DNA of 6,063 nucleotides, taken from positions 1 to 6,063 of the forward strand of contig JAAYPU010000124.1 of assembly GCA_012519645.1 (NCBI GenBank), in the 5' to 3' direction. The notes below the pieces were generated by a model. It worked only from the letters and a program-made list of their open reading frames with translations. It searched no databases and had not been told where the DNA came from. Each line of letters begins with the position of its first letter. Positions within the stretch are counted from its first letter, which is position 1. A program made the position numbers and the translations under genes. This document shows positions 1 through 4,786 of this stretch, one piece after another. Origin of the DNA: Clostridiales bacterium. GTDB taxonomy: Bacteria > Bacillota > Clostridia > Peptostreptococcales > JAAYPU01.

Positions 1-72
1 CATATTATTTTATTATCAGTACAATTATTCTATTAACTGACATATTAAATTAAAATTTAACAGCAAACTGCT

Positions 73-100
73 GCGGAAATTTTATAATTGAAATTTCCGC
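73..100. repeat. Perfect 10-bp inverted repeat (hairpin)
   Basis: The arms GCGGAAATTT (73-82) and AAATTTCCGC (91-100) are exact reverse complements around an 8-nt loop. A smaller CAGCA/TGCTG hairpin (61-73) touches its left side. No T-tract follows on either strand, so it is not a convincing intrinsic terminator. The flank GCAAACTTA just after it resembles GCGAACTTA after the palindrome at 1054-1072, so both may belong to one repeat family. Positions 1-60 are plain AT-rich sequence in which I see no gene. Confidence 0.7.
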
Positions 101-108
101 AAACTTAG

Positions 109-201
109 AACTAATAACTAATAACTAAGAGATAATGTAGGAATTTGACTTTAGTCAAATTCCATCCTTAACTATTAGTTCTTAGTTATTAGTTATTAGT
201 T
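109..201. repeat. 93-bp nested palindrome built of heptamer arms and a core hairpin (copy A)
   Basis: The outer arms are 22-bp perfect inverted complements (109-130 and 180-201). Each is three 7-bp units: AACTAAT, AACTAAT, AACTAAG on the left and the complementary AGTTATT-type units on the right. The core is an 11-bp perfect inverted repeat, GGAATTTGACT (140-150) and AGTCAAATTCC (153-163), with a 2-nt loop. The core is flanked by ATGTAG (135-140) and ATCCTTAA (164-171), flanks shared with three other hairpins in the window. The element ends 6 nt before the sfsA Shine-Dalgarno, so a transcript from upstream would carry a large hairpin in the sfsA leader. Confidence 0.9.
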
Positions 202-207
202 ATTTAC

Positions 208-215
208 GGGAAGGA
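208..215 (+). promoter_or_regulatory. Ribosome binding site of sfsA
   Basis: GGGAAGGA lies 7 nt before ATG at 223. A TTG two codons earlier (217) is in frame but only 1 nt from this site, so ATG 223 is the better start. Confidence 0.75.
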
Positions 216-222
216 ATTGATT

Positions 223-909
223 ATGAAGTATAGAAATATTGTTAAAGGCACTTTTATTGAGCGTCCCAATAGATTCATAGCTATCGTGGATATAGACGGT
301 AAAAAAAATACGGTGCATGTAAAAAACACCGGCAGATGTAAAGAAATTTTGATACCCGGGGCTGAAGTTTTCATGCAGTACGATCCTTCGCCCAATCGTA
401 AGACAGATTATTCTTTAATAAGTGTCAAAAAGGGAGAAACTCTTATAAATATAGATTCTCAGGTGCCTAACAAAGTTGTTTATGACGCCATCATTTCCAA
501 TAAAATTGAAGCTCTGCACAGTGTTTCTCTTTTAAAAAGAGAGGTGACCTATAAAGCTTCAAGATTTGACCTGTATTTTGAATCACACTATAGGAAGGGA
601 TTTGTTGAAGTGAAAGGTGTAACGCTAGAAGAGAATGGTATTGCCATGTTTCCGGACGCTCCAACCGAAAGGGGCACCCGCCATATTTATGAAATGATAG
701 ATGCTGCAAAGGAAGGATATGAAGGTTATATTTTTTTCTTGATTCAGATGAAGGGAACAAATATGTTCAGACCAAACTATCGAATGGATCCTGCTTTTTC
801 AGAAGCCCTGAAAACTGCGTCTCAAAACAATGTAAAAATACTGGCCTATGATTGCATTGTTACGGCTGACTCCATTGATATCTCATCGAAAATACCAATT
901 ATTATTTAA
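223..909 (+). CDS. sfsA: SfsA family DNA/RNA-binding nuclease (sugar fermentation stimulation protein homologue)
   Basis: The product has 228 aa, normal for the family. Residues about 1-80 form the N-terminal OB-fold-like part, with RPNRF (15-19), the VKNTGRCKEIL segment (33-43) and PGAEV. The C-terminal part carries a PD-(D/E)xK-like nuclease core: D116 in SRFDLYF, and E129 and K131 in FVEVKGVTL. It is followed by the family signature FPDAPTERGTRH (143-154), so the key residues look intact. SfsA was named from E. coli, where it was linked to maltose gene expression; homologues bind DNA and have been reported to have nuclease activity. The physiological role in Clostridia is not settled. ATG 223 is chosen over TTG 217 because of Shine-Dalgarno spacing. 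The gene stands alone on the + strand, with a repeat palindrome just before its ribosome site and a heptamer array starting one base after the TAA. I see no clear promoter or terminator. The family call is firm; the biological role is inferred from the family. Confidence 0.95.
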   Translation: MKYRNIVKGTFIERPNRFIAIVDIDGKKNTVHVKNTGRCKEILIPGAEVFMQYDPSPNRKTDYSLISVKKGETLINIDSQVPNKVVYDAIISNKIEALHSVSLLKREVTYKASRFDLYFESHYRKGFVEVKGVTLEENGIAMFPDAPTERGTRHIYEMIDAAKEGYEGYIFFLIQMKGTNMFRPNYRMDPAFSEALKTASQNNVKILAYDCIVTADSIDISSKIPIII

Positions 910-910
910 G

Positions 911-980
911 GGTCTCAGGTCTCAGGTCTCGGGTCTCTGGTCTCGGGTTTTAACTAATAACTAAGAACTAAGAGATAAGG
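911..980. repeat. Tandem heptamer array, ten units, two unit types in one phase
   Basis: Read in steps of 7 from 911: GGTCTCA, GGTCTCA, GGTCTCG, GGTCTCT, GGTCTCG, GGTTTTA, then ACTAATA, ACTAAGA, ACTAAGA, GATAAGG. The unit changes in the middle but the 7-bp phase does not slip. The array begins one base after the sfsA stop codon. Confidence 0.9.
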
Positions 981-1016
981 AAGATTTTTGTGTTTTGCAA
1001 ACACATAAATCTACAT
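978..1016 (-). repeat. Junction hairpin of the ATGTAG-CCTT family (copy B, inverted)
   Basis: The arms 983-995 and 999-1011 pair over 13 bp with one mismatch around a 3-nt loop; the inner part is TGTGTTT/AAACACA. On the - strand it starts with ATGTAG (1016-1011) and ends with TTCCTT (983-978), the same flanks as copies A, C and D. It separates the ACTAAGA array from the AACTGAT array. Confidence 0.75.
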
Positions 1017-1021
1017 ACAAA

Positions 1022-1049
1022 AACTGAGAACTGATAACTGATCTTAACT
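1022..1049. repeat. Short heptamer array (AACTGAT type)
   Basis: Units read AACTGAG, AACTGAT, AACTGAT, then a degenerate CTTAACT, at exact 7-bp spacing. Confidence 0.8.
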
Positions 1050-1053
1050 CGCC

Positions 1054-1072
1054 CTATTTGTGAAACAAATAG
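1054..1072. repeat. Perfect 8-bp palindrome
   Basis: CTATTTGT (1054-1061) and ACAAATAG (1065-1072) are exact inverted repeats with a GAA loop. The following TTTGCGAACTTA resembles the flank after the hairpin at 73-100. Confidence 0.65.
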
Positions 1073-1091
1073 TTTGCGAACTTATGCAAGG

Positions 1092-1217
1092 AAATCATAA
1101 ATCTTAAATCATAAATCTTAACTCATAAATATAAATCCGAAGTCCGAAGTCTGGTCTCAGGAGTTGAACTGAAAACTAAAAATTGGAGAAAAGAGAAGAG
1201 AGAAGAGAGAAAAGGTA
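1092..1217. repeat. Long mixed heptamer array (AAATCTT, AGTCCGA and AGAGAGA types)
   Basis: In 7-bp steps from 1092 the units are AAATCAT, AAATCTT, AAATCAT, AAATCTT, AACTCAT, AAATATA, AATCCGA, AGTCCGA, AGTCTGG, TCTCAGG. A degenerate stretch (1162-1189) follows, then AAAGAGA, AGAGAGA, AGAGAGA (1190-1210). Several unit types are joined; those from 1092 to 1161 share one phase, and the AGAGAGA units (1190 = 1092 + 14 x 7) keep it too. Confidence 0.85.
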
Positions 1218-1257
1218 ATGTAGAAATTTGCTTCATTAAAAGCAAATTTCAACCTTC
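1218..1257 (+). repeat. Junction hairpin of the ATGTAG-CCTT family (copy C)
   Basis: GAAATTTGCTT (1223-1233) and AAGCAAATTTC (1240-1250) are an 11-bp perfect inverted repeat with a 6-nt loop. ATGTAG stands at 1218-1223 and CAACCTTC at 1250-1257. It lies between an AGAGAGA array and an AACCTCT array. Confidence 0.85.
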
Positions 1258-1260
1258 ACT

Positions 1261-1323
1261 AACCTCTAACCTCCAACCTCTAATCTCTACCATTCAATCA
1301 TAAATCTTAATTCTTAATTCAAA
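1261..1323. repeat. Heptamer array (AACCTCT then AATCTTA types)
   Basis: From 1261 in 7-bp steps: AACCTCT, AACCTCC, AACCTCT, AATCTCT, ACCATTC, AATCATA, AATCTTA, ATTCTTA, ATTCAAA. The phase is kept throughout. Confidence 0.85.
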
Positions 1324-1327
1324 AACA

Positions 1328-1372
1328 ATCGTTAAACTATTGCTCAACTATCGTTAAACGATGCGTAGCATC
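1328..1372. repeat. Small palindromes and a direct repeat at the tatD 3' end
   Basis: ATCGTTAAAC occurs twice (1328-1337 and 1350-1359). The second copy extends to the palindrome ATCGTTAAACGAT (1350-1362), which overlaps a GATGC/GCATC hairpin (1360-1372) reaching into the tatD stop codon. On the - strand this could fold after tatD, but no clean U-run follows the hairpin, so a terminator role is weak. Confidence 0.5.
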
Positions 1373-2138
1373 ATTTTATTCTAAAAAACTTCTTTGCATT
1401 ATTCATTGTCGCTTCTGCGACTTCCTCAAATGAGATGCCTTTTATTTCAGCTACCTTTTCAGCCGTGTATTTTACATATGAAGATTCATTGCGCTTGCCT
1501 CTGAAAGGTTCCGGAGTCAGATAGGGCGCATCTGTCTCTATTAAAAGATATTCTAAAGGAATTGTCTGCACTACCTCGATCAATTTTCTTGCATTTTTGA
1601 AAGTGACCGTACCGGCTACTGAAATATATGCTCCCAGTTTTATCTATTGCTTTGCCATCTCCGCACTTCCGGAATAGCAGTGCATAACAACACCTAAAGG
1701 AAATGCATTTTCTTCTTTCAATATTTTCATTGTATCTTCATTGGCATCCCTGTCATGTATTATAATTGGCATATTTACCTCATGAGCAAGCTGGATCTGT
1801 CTCCTAAACCAATATTGCTGCATATCCCTTGGAGAATGGTCATAATAGTAATCCAATCCAATTTCTCCAATTGCACAAACCTTTGGTTTTTTTGCCAGTC
1901 CTTTAAACAGCTTTATTGTATCTTCATCCAAGTCCTTGACATCATGAGGGTGGCATCCTACGGATGCATAAAACATTTCATATTTTTGAGCAAAATCCAC
2001 AGCCTTTAGAGACGTCTCTAGATCCGCTCCTGCATTAAGAACGTATGCTACGCCCGCCTGCTTTATCCTATTAAAAACTTCTTCTCTGTCATTATCATAT
2101 TTTACAGAATACATATGTGAGTGTGAATCAAATAACAT
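1371..2138 (-). pseudogene. tatD: TatD family metal-dependent hydrolase (deoxyribonuclease), interrupted by in-frame TAG
   Basis: Reading through one TAG (1646-1644, codon 165) gives 255 codons, the normal TatD length, in one frame. The TIM-barrel metal ligands are present: H6 and H8 in DSHSH, E92 in GEIGLDYYYD, H128 in IIIHDRD, H153 in MHCYSG, and D203 in LLIETDAPYL. The conserved C-terminal PFRGKRNESSYVKYTAEK segment is also intact, so nothing else has decayed. Ending at TAG would remove the last 90 residues, including D203, and should abolish activity. TatD proteins act as 3'-5' exonucleases or related metal-dependent hydrolases in the cytoplasm. The start ATG 2138 has AAGGAG (2151-2146) at good spacing. 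It lies downstream of metG on the same strand, a common Firmicute pair. The TAG may be a recent mutation, a sequence error or a recoded codon. The flanking codons (EMAKQ, then IKLGAYIS) align with an ordinary residue in homologues. I annotate it as interrupted, not as proven dead. Confidence 0.85.
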
Positions 2139-2156
2139 CGGTATTCTCCTTTCAAA

Positions 2157-2282
2157 TTATAGGGGATAGGGTGTCAGGTCCAGAGTCCGGCGTCCGAAGT
2201 AGGTTTAAGGTCTCTGGTCTCAGGTCTCAGGTATCAGGAAAAAGTGATTAGTAGTTAGTGATTAGTGATTTTGAGACTTAGA
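2157..2282. repeat. Heptamer array of about 18 units spanning several unit types
   Basis: In unbroken 7-bp steps from 2157 the units run TTATAGG, GGATAGG, GTGTCAG, GTCCAGA, GTCCGGC, GTCCGAA, GTAGGTT, TAAGGTC, TCTGGTC, TCAGGTC, TCAGGTA, TCAGGAA, AAAGTGA, TTAGTAG, TTAGTGA, TTAGTGA, TTTTGAG, ACTTAGA. Neighbouring units are alike, and the consensus drifts from GTCC to TCAGGTC to TTAGTGA types. The left end is 6 bp upstream of the tatD ribosome site. Confidence 0.88.
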
Positions 2283-2284
2283 TT

Positions 2285-2311
2285 GTCATTGCGAGCGCAG
2301 CGTGGCAATCT
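2285..2311. repeat. Interspersed repeat containing GCGAGCGCAGCGTGGCAATC
   Basis: This GC-rich stretch stands out in the AT-rich gap. I recognise it from memory as a very widespread intergenic repeat in many bacteria, often mis-translated as peptides containing RAQRGN. It is followed by a short piece of GGTCTCA-like heptamers (2314-2327). Confidence 0.6.
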
Positions 2312-2339
2312 GTTAAGGTCTCAGGTCCGGAAGTCCCGG

Positions 2340-2383
2340 TTCTCCCCCAGTCACCTTGTGACAGCCCCCTCAAAGAGGGAGCC
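2340..2383. repeat. Interspersed repeat with two small hairpins (GTCAC/GTGAC and CCCTC/GAGGG)
   Basis: GTCAC-CTT-GTGAC (2350-2362) and CCCTC-AAA-GAGGG (2367-2379) are back-to-back hairpins inside a C-rich stretch beginning TCTCCCCCAG. From memory this is another widespread intergenic repeat of Clostridia and other Firmicutes. It has no coding meaning here. Confidence 0.6.
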
Positions 2384-2434
2384 AATTTACATTCTTGTTA
2401 TAATATCAAAAATCAACCAAAATTATTTCTTAAA

Positions 2435-2552
2435 GACCGCTCAGAAAGCTTCAGATGCGCGACACAGCGAATAAGGCAGAAATGCGCGTACATATTAGTA
2501 CGTAAATGATGCCGTTGATCTGCAACAAAGCAGATGTGCTTTATCAGCGGTC
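2435..2552. repeat. 118-bp foldable element directly after metG
   Basis: The outer arms 2435-2449 and 2538-2552 match as inverted repeats at 13 of 15 positions (GACCGCT/AGCGGTC exact). Inside are hairpins ATCTGC/GCAGAT (2518-2535) and CGTAC/GTACG (2487-2502) and a direct repeat ATGCGCG (2455-2461 and 2483-2489). The element is richer in GC than its surroundings and begins two bases after the metG stop codon. It could be a mobile palindromic repeat, a structured 3' end of the metG transcript or an inefficient terminator; no proper U-tract is seen. Confidence 0.6.
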
Positions 2553-2554
2553 GG

Positions 2555-4477
2555 CTATTTTACAATCGAGCCGTTTGGGGCACTAGTAGTAACAAACTCC
2601 AGCCGATCCCCATTGTCAGCAAAGAGGATCATTCCTTTTGATTCCTCGCCCCGCAGTTTAATTGGTTTTAAATTTGCTACCACTATGACCCTTTTACCTT
2701 TCATCTCTTCCGGAGTATAGTATGCTGCTACACCGGAAACTATCTGTCTTATTTCATCTCCTATTTTCACACTTGAGACTAATAATTTGTCTGCTTGAGG
2801 ATGCTTTTTACAATCCAGGATTTCTCCAACCTTTAATTCTATTTTATCAAAGTCTTCAATGGTAATATATTCCTTTTCATTTTTATCATCATTTACATTG
2901 TTAACTTTCTCTTTACTTTCCTGTATCTCCTTCAGCTTCTTTTCAGTGTCGATTCGGGCAAAAAGAATTTCTCCTATACCAACTGTATCTCCTGCTTTCA
3001 TTCCATCAAAGGTCTTCAAAGAATCCCAATCCTTGACAGATGTATTTAGCTGTCTGAAAATACTTTCTGCTGTTTCCGGCATGAATGGGAAAAGCATCAC
3101 GGAAGAAAATCTTATGGATTCTAATAAGTTATATAATACTGTAGCAAGTCTCTCCTTGCCGCTTTCATCCTTTCCTAATACCCACGGCGTTGTCTCATCA
3201 ATGTACTTGTTGCTTCTTCTAAGAAGGGTAAAAATATCATCTATAGCATCGCTGACCCTTAGCTTATCCATCTTATCCTTTACCTTATCAGGTGTGGATA
3301 AAGCCAGCTGTATAAGCTCATCATCTATAGCTTCTTTTAAAACAGGAGCTAAAATTTTTCCGTCAAAGTATTTTTGACTCATTGTAATGGTCCTGTTCAC
3401 CAGATTGCCCAATATGTTTGCTAAATCAGAATTGATCCTTTCTATGAGCAGCTCGTGGGTTAGCGTGCCATCCTGCGCAAAAGGCATTTCGTGCAGTAAA
3501 TAGTATCTAACGGCATCTACTCCAAAATGAGACACCAAGTCATCTGCATACAGAACATTGCCTTTTGATTTACTCATTTTTCCCTCCCCAACTAATAGCC
3601 AAGGATGTCCGAAAACCTGCTTGGGAAGCTCTACTCCTAATGCCATCAGCATAATTGGCCAATATATAGTGTGGAATCTTAATATATCTTTGCCAATCAG
3701 ATGTACATCAGCAGGCCAATATTTTTTAAACAGCTCCTTATGATTTCCGTCCGGGTCATAGCCCAAGCCTGTAATGTAATTGCTCAAAGCATCTATCCAG
3801 ACATAAATAACATGTTTATCATCAAATGTAACCGGAATACCCCAATCAAAAGATGTTCTGGAAACGCATAGGTCTTGAAGACCGGGTTTTAAGAAATTGT
3901 TTATCATTTCATTTTTTCTGGATTCCGGCTGTATAAATTCAGGATTATTTTCTATATAAGCTATCAGCTTATCCTGATATTTACTTAATCTGAAGAAATA
4001 AGCTTCTTCTTTTGCTTTTTTCACTTCTCTTGAACAATCAGGGCATTTTCCTTCAATGAGCTGGGATTCTGAAAAAAATGATTCGCAAGGTGTGCAGTAC
4101 CATCCTTCGTATTCTCCTTTATAAATATCTCCTTGCTCATAAAGCTTTTTAAATATTTTCTGCACTGTCTCAATATGTTCTTTATCCGTTGTACGAATAA
4201 ACTTATCATAGCTCGTATTCATTAAATCCCATATGGATTTGATTTCTTGCGCTATTTCGTCTACAAAAACCTGGGGGGATTTTCCCAATTCTTTTGATTT
4301 TTGCTGAATTTTTTGACCATGTTCATCAGTTCCTGTCATAAAAAACACATCATATCCTGTAAGTCTTTTAAATCGTGCAATACTGTCTGCCAATACAATT
4401 TCGTATGAATTGCCGATATGCGGTTTCCCGGACGTATAGGCAATGGCTGTGGTAATGTAATATTTTTCTTTGTTCAT
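2555..4477 (-). CDS. metG: Methionine--tRNA ligase with C-terminal tRNA-binding domain
   Basis: The enzyme charges tRNA-Met (and initiator tRNA) with methionine using ATP in the cytoplasm. The 640-aa product has the class I signature PHIGN (19-23), a zinc knuckle with four cysteines (C128, C131, C145, C148; CTPC and CPDC), WIDALSNY in the catalytic domain, and KMSKSKGN (300-307). An alpha-helical anticodon-binding region follows. Residues about 537-640 form a C-terminal OB-fold tRNA-binding domain (DFDKIELKVGEI, HPQADKL, VSGVAAYY, NLKP-KLRG, SAPNG), as in dimeric bacterial forms. Start ATG 4477 has AAGGAGGT 7 nt upstream; the frame stays open a further 35 codons, but those are translated repeat DNA. 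The stop is TAG. Upstream on the same strand is a T-box leader with an AUG specifier, so transcription should rise when tRNA-Met is uncharged. The 275 nt between leader terminator and start is unusual. All catalytic motifs are intact and the call is firm. Confidence 0.98.
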   Translation of the reverse strand: MNKEKYYITTAIAYTSGKPHIGNSYEIVLADSIARFKRLTGYDVFFMTGTDEHGQKIQQKSKELGKSPQVFVDEIAQEIKSIWDLMNTSYDKFIRTTDKEHIETVQKIFKKLYEQGDIYKGEYEGWYCTPCESFFSESQLIEGKCPDCSREVKKAKEEAYFFRLSKYQDKLIAYIENNPEFIQPESRKNEMINNFLKPGLQDLCVSRTSFDWGIPVTFDDKHVIYVWIDALSNYITGLGYDPDGNHKELFKKYWPADVHLIGKDILRFHTIYWPIMLMALGVELPKQVFGHPWLLVGEGKMSKSKGNVLYADDLVSHFGVDAVRYYLLHEMPFAQDGTLTHELLIERINSDLANILGNLVNRTITMSQKYFDGKILAPVLKEAIDDELIQLALSTPDKVKDKMDKLRVSDAIDDIFTLLRRSNKYIDETTPWVLGKDESGKERLATVLYNLLESIRFSSVMLFPFMPETAESIFRQLNTSVKDWDSLKTFDGMKAGDTVGIGEILFARIDTEKKLKEIQESKEKVNNVNDDKNEKEYITIEDFDKIELKVGEILDCKKHPQADKLLVSSVKIGDEIRQIVSGVAAYYTPEEMKGKRVIVVANLKPIKLRGEESKGMILFADNGDRLEFVTTSAPNGSIVK

Positions 4478-4484
4478 TCTTTTT

Positions 4485-4492
4485 ACCTCCTT
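4485..4492 (-). promoter_or_regulatory. Ribosome binding site of metG
   Basis: AAGGAGGT on the - strand, 7 nt before ATG 4477. It fixes the start and rules out the 35-codon in-frame extension. A heptamer array begins only 4 bp beyond it. Confidence 0.92.
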
Positions 4493-4496
4493 ATTC

Positions 4497-4598
4497 ATAG
4501 GGCATAGGGTATAGGGTATAGGGAATATGATGCTTAGCATAAGTATATGGCGTATAGAGTATGGAGATAGAATAATTGACAATTGACAATTAATGTCG
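4497..4598. repeat. Heptamer arrays (ATAGGGN, then GTATATG and GACAATT types) with an ATGCTTAGCAT palindrome
   Basis: Units ATAGGGC, ATAGGGT, ATAGGGT, ATAGGGA, ATATGAT run from 4497. A palindrome ATGCTTAGCAT follows (4530-4540). A second phase from 4543 gives GTATATG, GCGTATA, GAGTATG, GAGATAG, AATAATT, GACAATT, GACAATT, AATGTCG. This sits inside the transcribed leader of metG. Confidence 0.85.
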
Positions 4599-4630
4599 AA
4601 ATTTAGCTGAAAGCAAAATTTCTTCCTTAA
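4593..4630 (+). repeat. Junction hairpin of the ATGTAG-CCTT family (copy D)
   Basis: GAAATTTAGCT (4598-4608) and AGCAAAATTTC (4612-4622) pair at 10 of 11 positions around a GAA loop. ATGTCG (4593-4598) and TTCCTTAA (4623-4630) are the family flanks. It joins the GACAATT array to an AAATCTT array. Confidence 0.78.
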
Positions 4631-4656
4631 ATCTTAAATCATAAATCTTAACTTAT
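4629..4656. repeat. Heptamer array (AAATCTT type)
   Basis: AAATCTT, AAATCAT, AAATCTT, AACTTAT at exact 7-bp steps. The same unit type and alternation occur at 1092-1119. Confidence 0.85.
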
Positions 4657-4666
4657 ACCTATATAC

Positions 4667-4709
4667 TCACACTACACCGAAGGTGCATATTCACACTGCT
4701 CCGAAGGAG
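4667..4709. repeat. Two tandem 19-bp units, each with a GAA-loop hairpin
   Basis: Both units begin TCACACT (4667 and 4691). They carry CACC-GAA-GGTG (4675-4685) and CTCC-GAA-GGAG (4699-4709). The stem base pair that differs, A-T in one and T-A in the other, has changed on both sides, so the hairpin is kept. Confidence 0.7.
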
Positions 4710-4724
4710 TTATTGGTTGTCCCT

Positions 4725-4752
4725 AACCTCCAACCTCCAACCTTTAACCTCT
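4725..4752. repeat. Heptamer array (AACCTCC type)
   Basis: AACCTCC, AACCTCC, AACCTTT, AACCTCT run directly up to the U-tract of the T-box terminator. The same unit type is at 1261-1281. Confidence 0.85.
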
Positions 4753-4786
4753 AAAAAAATAAGTCTCTTTACAAACGTAAAGAGAC
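4753..4786 (-). terminator. Intrinsic terminator of the T-box leader
   Basis: On the - strand GTCTCTTTAC (4786-4777) pairs perfectly with GTAAAGAGAC (4772-4763) around a 4-nt loop, followed by TTATTTTTTT. The 5' arm shares CUCU with the antiterminator, so the two folds exclude each other. Confidence 0.93.

Noticed and set aside
83..88. TATAAT as a -10 box for sfsA
   Set aside because: It lies in the loop of the hairpin at 73-100 and has no acceptable -35 hexamer 16-18 nt upstream.
911..1323. CRISPR array
   Set aside because: Units are 7 bp and contiguous, with no spacers of uniform length and no 25-37-bp conserved repeat.
1374..1583. Separate short gene for the C-terminal part of TatD from TTG
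   Set aside because: There is no ribosome site, and the frame is continuous with upstream TatD coding sequence; it is the 3' part of the interrupted gene.
1644..1646. Confident call of a pyrrolysine residue in TatD
   Set aside because: No downstream recoding structure is evident, metG also ends in TAG, and no pyl genes are in the window.
2265..2474. Open frame of 69 codons on the + strand
   Set aside because: It is translated repeat DNA (contains the RAQRGN-type peptide), has no ribosome site and overlaps three repeat elements.
4478..4582. 35-codon N-terminal extension of metG
   Set aside because: It crosses the AAGGAGGT site and encodes ATAGGGN heptamers; homologous MetRS proteins begin near MNKEKYYITTAIAY.
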